NCBI GenBank assembly: GCA_016218765.1
Contig: JACRCZ010000139.1
Location: forward strand, 1-33,422
Source of the DNA: Deltaproteobacteria bacterium
Lineage (GTDB): Bacteria > Myxococcota_A > Polyangia > DRWM01 > JAAZOP01
Direction: 5' to 3'
Length of the DNA stretch: 33,422 nt
Both the position numbers and the translations under genes were made by a program. Under the pieces are notes generated by a model. That model made no database searches. It had not been told where the DNA came from and saw only the letters and a list, made by a program, of their open reading frames with translations. Of the stretch, positions 7,482 through 15,246 are shown one piece after another (position 1 is the stretch's first letter; each line of letters begins with the position of its first letter).

Positions 7482-7913
7482 ATGGACGCCAGGAAGAAGG
7501 GAAACGAACACGTGCTGTGGCTGGACCGCGGCGAACCCGTCGTCGCCTCCCTGCAGGAGTACATCGGCCGCGCCGGGATCCGCGGCGGGTCCGTCGTCGG
7601 GCTCGGCGCCGTCGAGGCCGCGGAGCTCGGCACGTTCGATCCCGTGCGCCGGACGTACGACCGCACCACGATTCCCGGGCCGCGCGAGCTGCTCTCGCTG
7701 GTCGGCACGATCTCCCGCCTCGACGGCCGGCCGTTCGTCCACGCCCACGTGACGCTCGGCGCCCCCGACTTCTCCGTCGTCGGCGGCCACCTCTTCGAGG
7801 CCCGCGTGGCCGTGACCGGGGAGTTCGTGATCCACGAAGCCGCGATCGACTCCAGCCGGATCCTCGACGACGCGACCGGCCTCAAGCTCATGCGCTTCGA
7901 AGGTGAGACATGA
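7482..7913 (+). CDS. PPC/DUF296 domain protein
   Basis: This small 143-residue protein is almost entirely one PPC (DUF296) domain. Family features are GSVVGLGAVE near the start, the central HAHVTLG, and VVGGHLFEARVAVTGEFVI toward the end. In plants the domain is fused to AT-hooks and helps bind DNA. Stand-alone bacterial members form trimers whose role is not established, and no DNA-binding tail is present here. The start codon lacks a Shine-Dalgarno but lies 9 nt after a -10 box. Its stop overlaps the next gene's start (ATGA), so it is translationally coupled to an acyl-CoA synthetase. That pairing is the main clue to its role, perhaps in acyl-CoA metabolism. Confidence 0.85.
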   Translation: MDARKKGNEHVLWLDRGEPVVASLQEYIGRAGIRGGSVVGLGAVEAAELGTFDPVRRTYDRTTIPGPRELLSLVGTISRLDGRPFVHAHVTLGAPDFSVVGGHLFEARVAVTGEFVIHEAAIDSSRILDDATGLKLMRFEGET

Positions 7914-10105
7914 CCGGCGACGGAACACCGGACCTGCGCCCGTTCTTCGAGCCGCGCGCCGTCGCCGTGGTCGGCGCGACGGCCAACCCCACCAAGTGGG
8001 GCTTCTACGTCTTCCACAACTTCGCCTCCGGCGGATTCCCCGGCAAGGTCTATCCCGTCAACAGGGGCGGAGGGACGATCTTCGGCCACGAGGTCGTGCG
8101 ATCGGTCGACGAGCTTCCGGAGGGCGAGGTCGATCTGGCGCTGGTCGTGGTGCCGCCCGACCAGGTCCCGGGGTCCCTCGAGGCGCTCGGCCGGCGCGGC
8201 GTGCGCGCGGTCTACGTCATCACCGGAGGCTACTCGGAGACCGGCCCGGAGGGCGCACGGCTGGAGCGCGAGCTGGTGGAGACCGCGCGGCGCGCGGGCG
8301 TGCTCCTCGCCGGCCCGAACGGGCAGGGCCTCCTGAGCACCCCGGCGGGGCTCTGCGCGCAGATGGCGTTCGCCCGCCCGCCGCGCGGCGGCCTCTCCAT
8401 GGCCACGCAGAGCGGCAACATCGGCGCCTCGCTGATGCACCTGGGCGAGAAGACCGGCGTCGGCTTCTGCCGCCTCGTCTCCGTCGGCAACAGCGCCGCG
8501 CTCGGCGTGGAGGAGTTCCTGGCCTGGTTCGCGTCCGACGAGGCGACGGCCGCCATCGCGCTCTACGTCGAAGGCGTGCGGGACGGCCGGCGCTTCGCGG
8601 CCGCTCTGCGCGCCGCCACCGCACGCAAGCCCGTCGTGCTGCTCAAGGGCGGACGGACGCCCGGCGGCGCCAAGGCCGCGCTCTCGCACACCGGCGCGCT
8701 GGCGGGCGACGCCGACCTGTTCGGACAGGTCGCCGCGCGCCTGGGCGCCACCGTCGTCCGCTCGCTGGAAGAGCTGTTCGACGTCGCCGCCGCGTTCGGC
8801 GCGACCCCCGTCGTCCCGGGACCCCGGGTCGGCATCGTCACCGTCGGCGGAGGCTGGGGCGTGGTCGCCGCCGACGCCGTGCAGGAGGAAGGCCTCGAGC
8901 TGCCCGAGCTGCCGCCGGCCGCCGTGGCCGAGCTGGACGGCGTCCTGCCCAGCCGCTGGAGCCGCCGCAACCCGGTCGACCTGGCCGGCGACATCGGCCC
9001 CGGCGCGATGCACCGCTGCGTCCAGGCCGTCGTCGACTGCGGCGCGTACGACGCCGTCGTGCACCTGGGCGGCGGGCTCGTCGGCTTCGCCGGCCTCCAG
9101 ATGAAAGGCTCGCCGCTCTTCCCGCAGCAGGGCCTCGATCTCATCACCGAGGAAGCCGCGCGGCGGGACCAGCGCCTGGGCGAGTCGCTGGCGCACGTCG
9201 CGGGACGGGCCGCGTGCCCCGTGTTCTTCGCCAGCGACGCCGCCGCCAGCCCGGACGCGGCCCAGAACCCCGGCCTGGCGGCGCTGCGCGCGCGCGGCGT
9301 GCCGGTGTTCCCGTCGCCCGAGCGGGCGGTGCGGGCCCTCGCCGCGCTCTACCGCCGCGGGAAACTCCGAAGCGCAAGCGGAGGAACGCCGGCGCTCCGC
9401 CCCGCGCCCGAATCGATCGCGGCGGCGGCCCGGCGCATCGATGCCGCCGCGGCCCGCGGGCTGGACCGGCTGGCCGAGGCCGAGGCGTCGGGCGTGCTCG
9501 CGTCGTGCGGCGTGCCGTGCGCGGCGCACGAGACCGTGGTGACGATCGACGAGGCCGTCGCCGCGGCGCGGCGGCTCGGCTTCCCCGTCGTGCTCAAGGG
9601 CGCGGGGCCGACGCTGGCGCACAAGTCCGACCGCGGCCTGGTCCGCGTCGGACTCGCCGGCGAAGCGGCGGTCCGGGAGGCCGCGGCGGAGCTGCTGGCC
9701 GAGCCGGGCGTGGACGGACTGCTGGTCGCGGAACGCGTGCCGGGACGCCGCGAGCTGCTCCTGGGCTGGGTGCGCGACCCGACGTTCGGCGGCGTCGGCG
9801 TGATCGGCGTCGGCGGCGTGCTCACCGAAGCGCTGCGCGACGCGTCGTTCGTGCCGCTGCCCGTCACCCCACCGGGCCTGGACGACGCCATCGACCGCCT
9901 CCGGGGCCGCGCGCTCTTCGGCGCCTTCCGCGGCGAGGCCCCCATCGACCGCGCCGTGCTGGCGCGGTCGCTCGACATCCTGGGCGCCCTCGGCGACGCG
10001 CTCCCCGCGCTGCGCTCCGTGGACTTGAACCCGCTCGTCGTCCGCCCGGACGGCGTGCCCGTGGCGGTCGACGCCCTGCTCGCCCTGCGGCCGCGGGAGC
10101 CGTAG
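7910..10105 (+). CDS. NDP-forming acyl/acetyl-CoA synthetase, fused alpha-beta
   Basis: This 731-residue member of the ADP-forming acyl-CoA synthetase family interconverts an acyl-CoA, ADP and phosphate with the free acid, ATP and CoA. An N-terminal CoA-binding Rossmann domain (about 8-130, VAVVGATANPTKWG) is followed by two succinyl-CoA-synthetase-like subdomains with the phosphohistidine motif SHTGALAG (His260), then an ATP-grasp domain (about 510-725) with LKGAGPTLAHKSDRGLVRVG, whose His fits the second phosphate-carrying site. The usual GPNCLG/GPNSLG turn reads GPNGQG. No GNAT domain is present, so it is not a Pat-type protein acetyltransferase. It overlaps the PPC gene by 4 nt. The substrate cannot be read from the sequence. 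Confidence 0.85.
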   Translation: MTGDGTPDLRPFFEPRAVAVVGATANPTKWGFYVFHNFASGGFPGKVYPVNRGGGTIFGHEVVRSVDELPEGEVDLALVVVPPDQVPGSLEALGRRGVRAVYVITGGYSETGPEGARLERELVETARRAGVLLAGPNGQGLLSTPAGLCAQMAFARPPRGGLSMATQSGNIGASLMHLGEKTGVGFCRLVSVGNSAALGVEEFLAWFASDEATAAIALYVEGVRDGRRFAAALRAATARKPVVLLKGGRTPGGAKAALSHTGALAGDADLFGQVAARLGATVVRSLEELFDVAAAFGATPVVPGPRVGIVTVGGGWGVVAADAVQEEGLELPELPPAAVAELDGVLPSRWSRRNPVDLAGDIGPGAMHRCVQAVVDCGAYDAVVHLGGGLVGFAGLQMKGSPLFPQQGLDLITEEAARRDQRLGESLAHVAGRAACPVFFASDAAASPDAAQNPGLAALRARGVPVFPSPERAVRALAALYRRGKLRSASGGTPALRPAPESIAAAARRIDAAAARGLDRLAEAEASGVLASCGVPCAAHETVVTIDEAVAAARRLGFPVVLKGAGPTLAHKSDRGLVRVGLAGEAAVREAAAELLAEPGVDGLLVAERVPGRRELLLGWVRDPTFGGVGVIGVGGVLTEALRDASFVPLPVTPPGLDDAIDRLRGRALFGAFRGEAPIDRAVLARSLDILGALGDALPALRSVDLNPLVVRPDGVPVAVDALLALRPREP

Positions 10106-10110
10106 CCGCC

Positions 10111-10494
10111 GTGCCCCGCCGCGTCGATGCCCGCGACGTCCTCGATCCCAACGCCCACACCCGCTGCGCGTTCCGCGCCCGCGTCCTCGGACGCTTCGCC
10201 CGCACCGGCCCCAACGCCTGGGACGACTACGAGTTCCTGGACGAGCCGGGGAGGGAGCTGGACGTCCTGCCCGGCATCCCGATCCAGGTCGAGGAGCACG
10301 GCGCGGAGTTCCGGATCCGCTCGCGCGGACGCGTCGTGCGCGCCATCTGGATCCCCCCCGCCGCCGCGCCCGGGTCCGACCGGCCCCCATCGGCCGCCCT
10401 GCGCGCGCGGTTCCTTGCGGAGTGCCTCGACGGCTTCGCCGAGGCCGCGGGCCAAGGCGCCGGCGCGGTGATCGTGCGGAAGCTGCGCGGTTAG
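10111..10494 (+). CDS. Small protein of unknown function
   Basis: This 127-residue protein starts at GTG 10111, 5 bp after the acyl-CoA synthetase stop, and is therefore probably in the same operon. The ribosome site is weak. The sequence is soluble-looking, with a charged N-terminal half (DPNAHTRCAFRARVLGRF, then an acidic stretch with WDDYEFLDEPGRE) and an Ala-rich C-terminus. I do not recognise the family. The reading frame keeps the high-GC codon pattern of its neighbours. Its stop is separated by one base from the stop of the convergent lipoprotein gene. Confidence 0.6.
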   Translation: MPRRVDARDVLDPNAHTRCAFRARVLGRFARTGPNAWDDYEFLDEPGRELDVLPGIPIQVEEHGAEFRIRSRGRVVRAIWIPPAAAPGSDRPPSAALRARFLAECLDGFAEAAGQGAGAVIVRKLRG

Positions 10495-10495
10495 C

Positions 10496-11206
10496 TCAGA
10501 AGCTGTCCTCGAACAGGTCCGTCGTCCGGAAGAAGACCTCGCCCGGCACCGCGAACCGGTACTGCCGGCCCGCCTGCCGGCAGCCGCCGCCGCAGCCGAT
10601 CCAGTCCCAGGTCTCGCGGACGATCGTCTCCGCGTCCCGGCCGGCACGGTCCTCCCGCACTGCCGCCTTCCCGTCGTCCAGCAGCGCGGCGACGACGTAC
10701 GGCACGCGGTTCCCGGCCAGTGCCGCCTCGTTCAGGGGTATGGGGTCCTCCCCGCCGGATCGGGCCTCGAGGAACTCCAGCAGCTCCGTCTCGCGCCGCT
10801 CGCGGGCTTCCGCCAGGACGTCGTCCAGGCCCAGCGTGATCGTCGCGGCCTCGGCGACGTAGCGCACGGTCCGTCCCGCCGCGGGCGGGTGCAGCGTCAC
10901 CGTGCACTGCGATTCTCCCGGGCACGGACCCTCCGGGATGTCCGGAACCGTCGTCACGATCGCCTCGGGAGCCGGCGGAGCGTCCTCCGCCGGCGCCGCG
11001 CCCGCGTCGGCCGGACCCTCCGCCGGCTCGACCGCAGGGAGGGAGGACGCGTCCCCGTTCGCCGCCACCGCGGCATCCGCGGGCGGTACGGGGCGGGCGC
11101 CGGGACACGTCCCGCGCCCGCAGCAGGCGGGGAGAAGAAGCGCGGCGAGTCCGGCGAGGATGATCGCAGCTGACGCGTGACGCTCGCGGATGTTGTAAAG
11201 GTGCAT
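10496..11206 (-). CDS. Putative lipoprotein of unknown function
   Basis: This 236-residue protein has a signal peptide (AAIILAGLAALLLPAC) ending in the lipobox LPAC at Cys28. A Pro/Ala/Asp linker (about 35-85) leads to a domain of about 150 residues with four cysteines (GPCPGESQC and GCGGGC), probably forming disulfides outside the cytoplasm. No known family is recognised. The frame is open to 11377, but that extension crosses a dispersed repeat. ATG 11206 has GGAGG 7 nt upstream and starts a proper signal peptide, so it is the start. It is divergent from the kinase gene. Confidence 0.75.
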   Translation of the reverse strand: MHLYNIRERHASAAIILAGLAALLLPACCGRGTCPGARPVPPADAAVAANGDASSLPAVEPAEGPADAGAAPAEDAPPAPEAIVTTVPDIPEGPCPGESQCTVTLHPPAAGRTVRYVAEAATITLGLDDVLAEARERRETELLEFLEARSGGEDPIPLNEAALAGNRVPYVVAALLDDGKAAVREDRAGRDAETIVRETWDWIGCGGGCRQAGRQYRFAVPGEVFFRTTDLFEDSF

Positions 11207-11283
11207 GTCCTTCCCTCCCCTGGTCCTTCCCCTCCGGACAGCGTACCACGGCCGGCCCCCTTGTCCGCACGTCCTAACCGGCC

Positions 11284-11346
11284 ACTTGTTCCGGACGACC
11301 CACCGACGACTTGTCCGGATTGACCCACCAACAACTTGTCCCGTCC
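11284..11346. repeat. Tandem copies of an intergenic repeat (GACCCACC family)
   Basis: Two 25-bp direct repeats (11284-11308 and 11309-11333) and a partial third (from 11334) share ACTTGT, CCGGA and GACCCACC. Related copies lie at 27251-27278 and, inverted, at 29173-29200; 20 of 23 positions match between 11291-11313 and the last copy. The repeats sit in the 260-bp region between divergent lipoprotein and kinase genes, just upstream of the kinase promoter. Confidence 0.6.
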
Positions 11347-11347
11347 T

Positions 11348-11380
11348 CCTCCCCACCTCTCCAGCCGACATCTCCACCTC
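11348..11380. repeat. 33-bp pyrimidine-rich dispersed repeat, copy 1
   Basis: It matches 16949-16981 in direct orientation at 31 of 33 positions (first 21 bases identical). It lies between the GACCCACC repeats and the kinase promoter, outside any credible gene. Confidence 0.65.
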
Positions 11381-11414
11381 CCCTCTTCCGGTGACCCCGC
11401 CGTCCCCATCGTCC

Positions 11415-11444
11415 TTGACGGCGGGCCGACGGGGCGGCTATCAC
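11415..11444 (+). promoter_or_regulatory. Promoter of the kinase-glgA operon
   Basis: TTGACG (11415-11420), 18 bp, TATCAC (11439-11444). Transcription near 11451 would give a short leader carrying GGAGG (11454-11458), 8 nt before GTG 11467. Confidence 0.6.
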
Positions 11445-11466
11445 CCTCGCCACGGAGGTTCTGGTC

Positions 11467-13140
11467 GTGGGTGATCCCCTGCTCGGTCGAGTCATCAACC
11501 GGCGGTTCCGTCTGGAGGAGCAGCTCGGCTCGGGGGGAATGGGCGTGGTCTACCGGGCCCGCCACCTGCTGATCGACCGGGTCGTGGCGATCAAGATCCT
11601 GCTGCCCGGCAAGAACACGGACCACCTGCGGGCGTGGTTCTTGCGCGAGGCGCGGGCGGTGAACCGGATCAACCACGCGCACATCGTGGACATCCACGAC
11701 TACGGCGAGACGGACGACGGGCTGGCGTACCTCGTCATGGAACTCCTGGACGGAACGCCGCTCAACGAGATCATCGCCCGGGGTCCGATGCCGGTCTCGC
11801 GCACGGCGGACATCATCGAGCAGTGCTGCGCCGCGCTCGCGCGCGCGCACGACCTGGGGGTCATCCACCGCGACCTGAAGCCGGACAACGTGTTCCTGCT
11901 GGAGAAGGGCGGGCGCAAGGACTACGTCAAGATCCTCGATTTCGGCCTGGCCCGGCTGATGCAGGAGACGGCCGCCTCCGCGCGCGGCGCGGTGTTCGGC
12001 ACGCCCGAGTACATGTCGCCGGAGCAGACGCTGGGCGCCGAGGCGACCGCGGCCTCCGACCTCTACTCGCTGGGCGTCGTGTTCTTCGAGATGCTGACGG
12101 GGCGGCTGCCGTTCGACGGGCCGGGACGCAACGCCGTGATGGAACAGCACCGCTCGGCGTCGCCCTCGCCGCCGAGCCGGCACGTCCCGGGGCTCCTGCC
12201 GCTGGCCGAGTCGATCGTGCTCAAGCTCCTGGAGAAGGACCCCGGGCGGCGCTACCGCGACGCGCACCACCTGCTGGAGGACGTCAAGGCGCTCCTGCGG
12301 CAGGCGCCGCGCAACCCGTGGGAAACGACCACGGAGCCGGCCGCGGGAGGCCGCGGCGGCGCCCGCGTCTCGGGCATCGTCGCCTGGTCGCTCCGCGCCG
12401 CCATGTTCGCCCGCATGCTGGCGCGCGCGTTCCCGGGCGGCGACGCCCCGGCGTCGATCGCCATCGCGCTGGACGAGATGTGGAAGCTGTCCGCCCTGGC
12501 CGCACGCGCGGAAGGCGAGATGGGGGCCGACGCGTCGAAGCTCGAGGCGCACGAGCGGCGGGCGCGGGAGTTCCGCGCGCAGGTCGGCCGGCAGATCGAG
12601 GAGCTGGCGCGGGAGGTCTCCCACGGACACCGGCGGATCTCGGAGCTGGACGAGCGGCGGCGCAACCTGGTCACGCTGGTCGAGGAAGCCCGCAGCGTGG
12701 TCGCGACCCTCCGCGGCCGGATCACGGCGCTCGAGGTCGCCGGCGAAATGGGCTCCGGCCTCCGCGAAGCGTACCAGGCGCTGGGCGCCGCCGAAGCGCG
12801 CGTGGCGGCGCGAGAGGACGAGCTGGACGATCTGAACGGCAAACTGGTCGCCACCGAAAGCCAGATCGCGTCGCTGGAGTCGCAGAGCCGGTCGTACCGC
12901 GAACAGCTCGAGCGCAGCGCGGACGCGATGGAGACCGAGGCGGCGACCCTGCGCCGCCGCGTTTCCGAGCGCACCGAGGAATCGGGCCGCCAGGACCGCG
13001 CCCTGGTCGACACGACCCAGGCGCTCCTGGACGTCCTGGGCACCCGACCCGAGTGCGTCGAAATCCTCCAGGAGATGCAGGACCTCGTCGGCCTGCCGCC
13101 CGGAACGCACCCGCCGCCCGGACTGCTGCGTCCGGCGTAA
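11467..13140 (+). CDS. Hanks-type Ser/Thr protein kinase with coiled-coil tail
   Basis: This 557-residue protein has a complete N-terminal kinase domain: glycine loop GSGGMG (21-26), ATP-anchoring Lys43 (VAIK), helix-C Glu61, catalytic HRDLKPDN (134-141, Asp136), DFG (158-160) and a GTPEYMSPEQ activation segment. All key residues are intact, so it should be active. The C-terminal half (about residues 350-535) is heptad-rich with many Glu, Arg, Leu and Ala, predicting a long coiled coil. There is no obvious transmembrane helix or extracellular sensor, so it may be cytoplasmic and dimerise or recruit partners through the coil. The start is GTG, supported by GGAGG 8 nt upstream. It lies 13 bp before glgA in the same operon. 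Confidence 0.9.
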   Translation: MGDPLLGRVINRRFRLEEQLGSGGMGVVYRARHLLIDRVVAIKILLPGKNTDHLRAWFLREARAVNRINHAHIVDIHDYGETDDGLAYLVMELLDGTPLNEIIARGPMPVSRTADIIEQCCAALARAHDLGVIHRDLKPDNVFLLEKGGRKDYVKILDFGLARLMQETAASARGAVFGTPEYMSPEQTLGAEATAASDLYSLGVVFFEMLTGRLPFDGPGRNAVMEQHRSASPSPPSRHVPGLLPLAESIVLKLLEKDPGRRYRDAHHLLEDVKALLRQAPRNPWETTTEPAAGGRGGARVSGIVAWSLRAAMFARMLARAFPGGDAPASIAIALDEMWKLSALAARAEGEMGADASKLEAHERRAREFRAQVGRQIEELAREVSHGHRRISELDERRRNLVTLVEEARSVVATLRGRITALEVAGEMGSGLREAYQALGAAEARVAAREDELDDLNGKLVATESQIASLESQSRSYREQLERSADAMETEAATLRRRVSERTEESGRQDRALVDTTQALLDVLGTRPECVEILQEMQDLVGLPPGTHPPPGLLRPA

Positions 13141-13153
13141 GAGGTTTCCACCC

Positions 13154-14587
13154 ATGCACGTCTGCTTCGTATCCTCGGAAGCCGTCCCCTTCGCCAAGGT
13201 CGGCGGACTGGCCGACGTCGCCTCCGCCCTCCCCGCCGCCCTGCGCGGCCTGGGCCACAAGGTCACCCTCGTCCTGCCCTTCTACCGCGGAACCGATCCC
13301 ACCGCGCGCTCGCTCGCCCGGCGACTCGTGCCCAAGCAGGTGGCGTGCGGCCCCCACGCCTTTCCGGTCGACATCTTCGAAGGACGCCTGGGAACCGGGG
13401 TGGACGTCGTCCTCCTCCGCGTGCCGACGCTGTTCGAGCGCGAGGGCATCTACACGTCGGATCCCGACGAAGCCCTCCGCTTCGCGGTGCTTTGCCGCGG
13501 CGCGCTGGAGGTGCTGGCCGAGCGCGAGACGCCCGTGGACATCGTCCACGCCCACGACTGGCCCGCCGCCCTGGTCCCGTACTACCTGGCCCGCGGGATG
13601 CGCCAGCGGCCGGCGCTGGCGCAGGCGCGCGCGCTGTTCACCGTGCACAACATCGCCCACCAGCCGCTGCTGGGGCCCGACGCCATGGCCGGGCTGGGGA
13701 TCGAGCCGGCGGACTTCCATCCCGACGGCGTCGAGTTCTGGGGCAAGGTGAACCTGCTCAAGATCGGGATGAAGTACGCCGACAGGGTCTCGACCGTGAG
13801 CCCCACCTACGCCGCCGAAATCGCGACCGAGGCCGGCGGCTGCGGCCTGGACGGCGTCGTGCGCTCGCTCCCGCGCCCCGTGGCCGGCATCCTGAACGGC
13901 ATCGATCCGCACGCCTGGAACCCCGCCCGCGACCCGCACCTCCCGCACGCCTTCGGGCCGGAATCCCTCGAAGGCAAGTTCGGCTGCAAGATGGCCCTGC
14001 AGCGGCGCGTCGGCCTGCCCATCCGGCCCAACACCACCCTCGCCGTCGCCGTCGCCCGGCTCGTCCCCCAGAAAGGCCTGGACCTCGTGGCCGCCGCCGC
14101 GCCCCGCCTCCTCTCCGGCGACGCCCAGCTCCTCGTGGTCGGCAACGGCGCACCCCCGATCGTCGAGGCGTTCGAGCGTCTGGCGCGGGAGGAGCCGGAG
14201 CGCGTGAAGCTGGTGGACGGCTTCGACGAGGAGCGGGCCCATCTGGCGTACGCCGGCGGCGACCTCTTCCTCCTGCCGTCGCGCTACGAGCCGTGCGGAC
14301 TCACCCAGCTCATCGCCATGCGCTACGGCACCGTCCCCGTCGCGCGGCGCACCGGCGGCCTGGCCGACACCGTGATCGACCTCGACAACCGGCTCGAGAC
14401 CGGCACGGGCTTCGTCTTCGACGAGGCCGACTCCGCGGCACTGTCGGGCGCCTTCCAGCGCGCGATCTCCGCGCGCGCCGACCGCACCGCCTGGATGGGT
14501 CTCCTGGAACGCCTCATGCGCCTCGACCACTCCTGGGAACGCTCGGCGCGAATGTACGACGAGCTGTACCGCTCGATGGTCGCGTAG
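13154..14587 (+). CDS. glgA: Glycogen synthase (ADP-glucose type)
   Basis: This 477-residue GT5-family enzyme extends alpha-1,4-glucan chains from ADP-glucose in the cytoplasm. The N-terminus carries the substrate loop as KVGGLADV (residues 15-22; most relatives have KTGGL). The first Rossmann half includes HAHDWPAALVPYYL and FTVHNIAHQ. The C-terminal half has NGIDPHAWNP, RLVPQKGLDL, the catalytic-region PSRYEPCGLTQL and RTGGLADTV. The length is normal for GlgA. It is 13 bp downstream of the kinase with only a weak GAGG ribosome site, so translation may depend on the operon. No other glycogen gene (glgB, glgC, glgP) is in the window. Its stop is 6 bp from the convergent thiE stop. Confidence 0.93.
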   Translation: MHVCFVSSEAVPFAKVGGLADVASALPAALRGLGHKVTLVLPFYRGTDPTARSLARRLVPKQVACGPHAFPVDIFEGRLGTGVDVVLLRVPTLFEREGIYTSDPDEALRFAVLCRGALEVLAERETPVDIVHAHDWPAALVPYYLARGMRQRPALAQARALFTVHNIAHQPLLGPDAMAGLGIEPADFHPDGVEFWGKVNLLKIGMKYADRVSTVSPTYAAEIATEAGGCGLDGVVRSLPRPVAGILNGIDPHAWNPARDPHLPHAFGPESLEGKFGCKMALQRRVGLPIRPNTTLAVAVARLVPQKGLDLVAAAAPRLLSGDAQLLVVGNGAPPIVEAFERLAREEPERVKLVDGFDEERAHLAYAGGDLFLLPSRYEPCGLTQLIAMRYGTVPVARRTGGLADTVIDLDNRLETGTGFVFDEADSAALSGAFQRAISARADRTAWMGLLERLMRLDHSWERSARMYDELYRSMVA

Positions 14588-14593
14588 TCCCTC

Positions 14594-15223
14594 CTAACCC
14601 AGCAACAGGCGGACGGCCCGGGCGGCGCGCTCCGCGGGATTGCCGTCGAGCAGGGCGGAAACGAGGGCGACGGAACGGGCCCCCGCCGCACGCACCGCGG
14701 GCAGATCCTCGAGGCGAATGCCGCCGATGGCGACGATCGGGTGCGCGCTGCGCGCCACCGCCGCGCGCAGGCCGTCGAGGCCCACGACGGGAGAGGGCCG
14801 CTCCTTGGTCGACGTGGCGAAGACGGGGCCGAAGCCCAGGTAGTCGACCGGCTCCGCGGCGGCGGCGCCGACCTGTCCCAGGTCGTGCGTCGAAAGCCCG
14901 ATCATCCGGTCGGGGCCGAGCCACCGTCGGACGCTCCCGGGCGGCAGGTCGTCCTGGCCCAGGTGGACGCCGTCGGCGCCCGCGAGCCGGGCGATGTCGG
15001 CCCGGTCGTTGACCAGAAACGGGATCCCGGCGGCGCGGGCGACGGCGGCGACGGCGCGGGCGAGACCCACGCGGTCGCGGTCGGTGGCCCGCTTGGCCCG
15101 GAGCTGCAGGGCGGACAGCGGGACGGTGCAGAAGGCACGGGCCACGGCGAGCGGCTCGAGGCCGCGCGCGAGGCAGGCGTCCCGATCGACGATCGCGTAC
15201 AGGCCGGGTTGAACCGATGGCAT
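14594..15223 (-). CDS. thiE: Thiamine-phosphate synthase
   Basis: This 209-residue TIM-barrel enzyme joins HMP pyrophosphate and thiazole phosphate to make thiamine monophosphate. Family motifs are in order: [50 protein letters not shown] and PIVAIGGI. The length is typical for ThiE. It stands alone, with no other thiamine gene nearby and no TPP riboswitch motif in the short region upstream. It is divergent from the Lgt-like gene; the two start regions are about 24 bp apart, or overlap if the upstream ATG of that gene is used. It converges tail-to-tail on glgA. Confidence 0.93.
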   Translation of the reverse strand: MPSVQPGLYAIVDRDACLARGLEPLAVARAFCTVPLSALQLRAKRATDRDRVGLARAVAAVARAAGIPFLVNDRADIARLAGADGVHLGQDDLPPGSVRRWLGPDRMIGLSTHDLGQVGAAAAEPVDYLGFGPVFATSTKERPSPVVGLDGLRAAVARSAHPIVAIGGIRLEDLPAVRAAGARSVALVSALLDGNPAERAARAVRLLLG

Positions 15224-15238
15224 CGCTTCGCCTATTCT
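15209..15238 (+). promoter_or_regulatory. Promoter of the Lgt-like gene
   Basis: TTGAAC (15209-15214), 18 bp, TATTCT (15233-15238). GTG 15247 follows 8 nt after the -10 box without a Shine-Dalgarno, matching the leaderless pattern seen elsewhere here. ATG 15217 would lie upstream of the -10. Confidence 0.4.
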
Positions 15239-15246
15239 CCTCGTCC

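Noticed and set aside
10496..11377. Longer lipoprotein starting at 11377
   Set aside because: The extension lacks a signal peptide and runs through the GACCCACC and 33-bp repeats. ATG 11206 has a ribosome site and a lipobox peptide.
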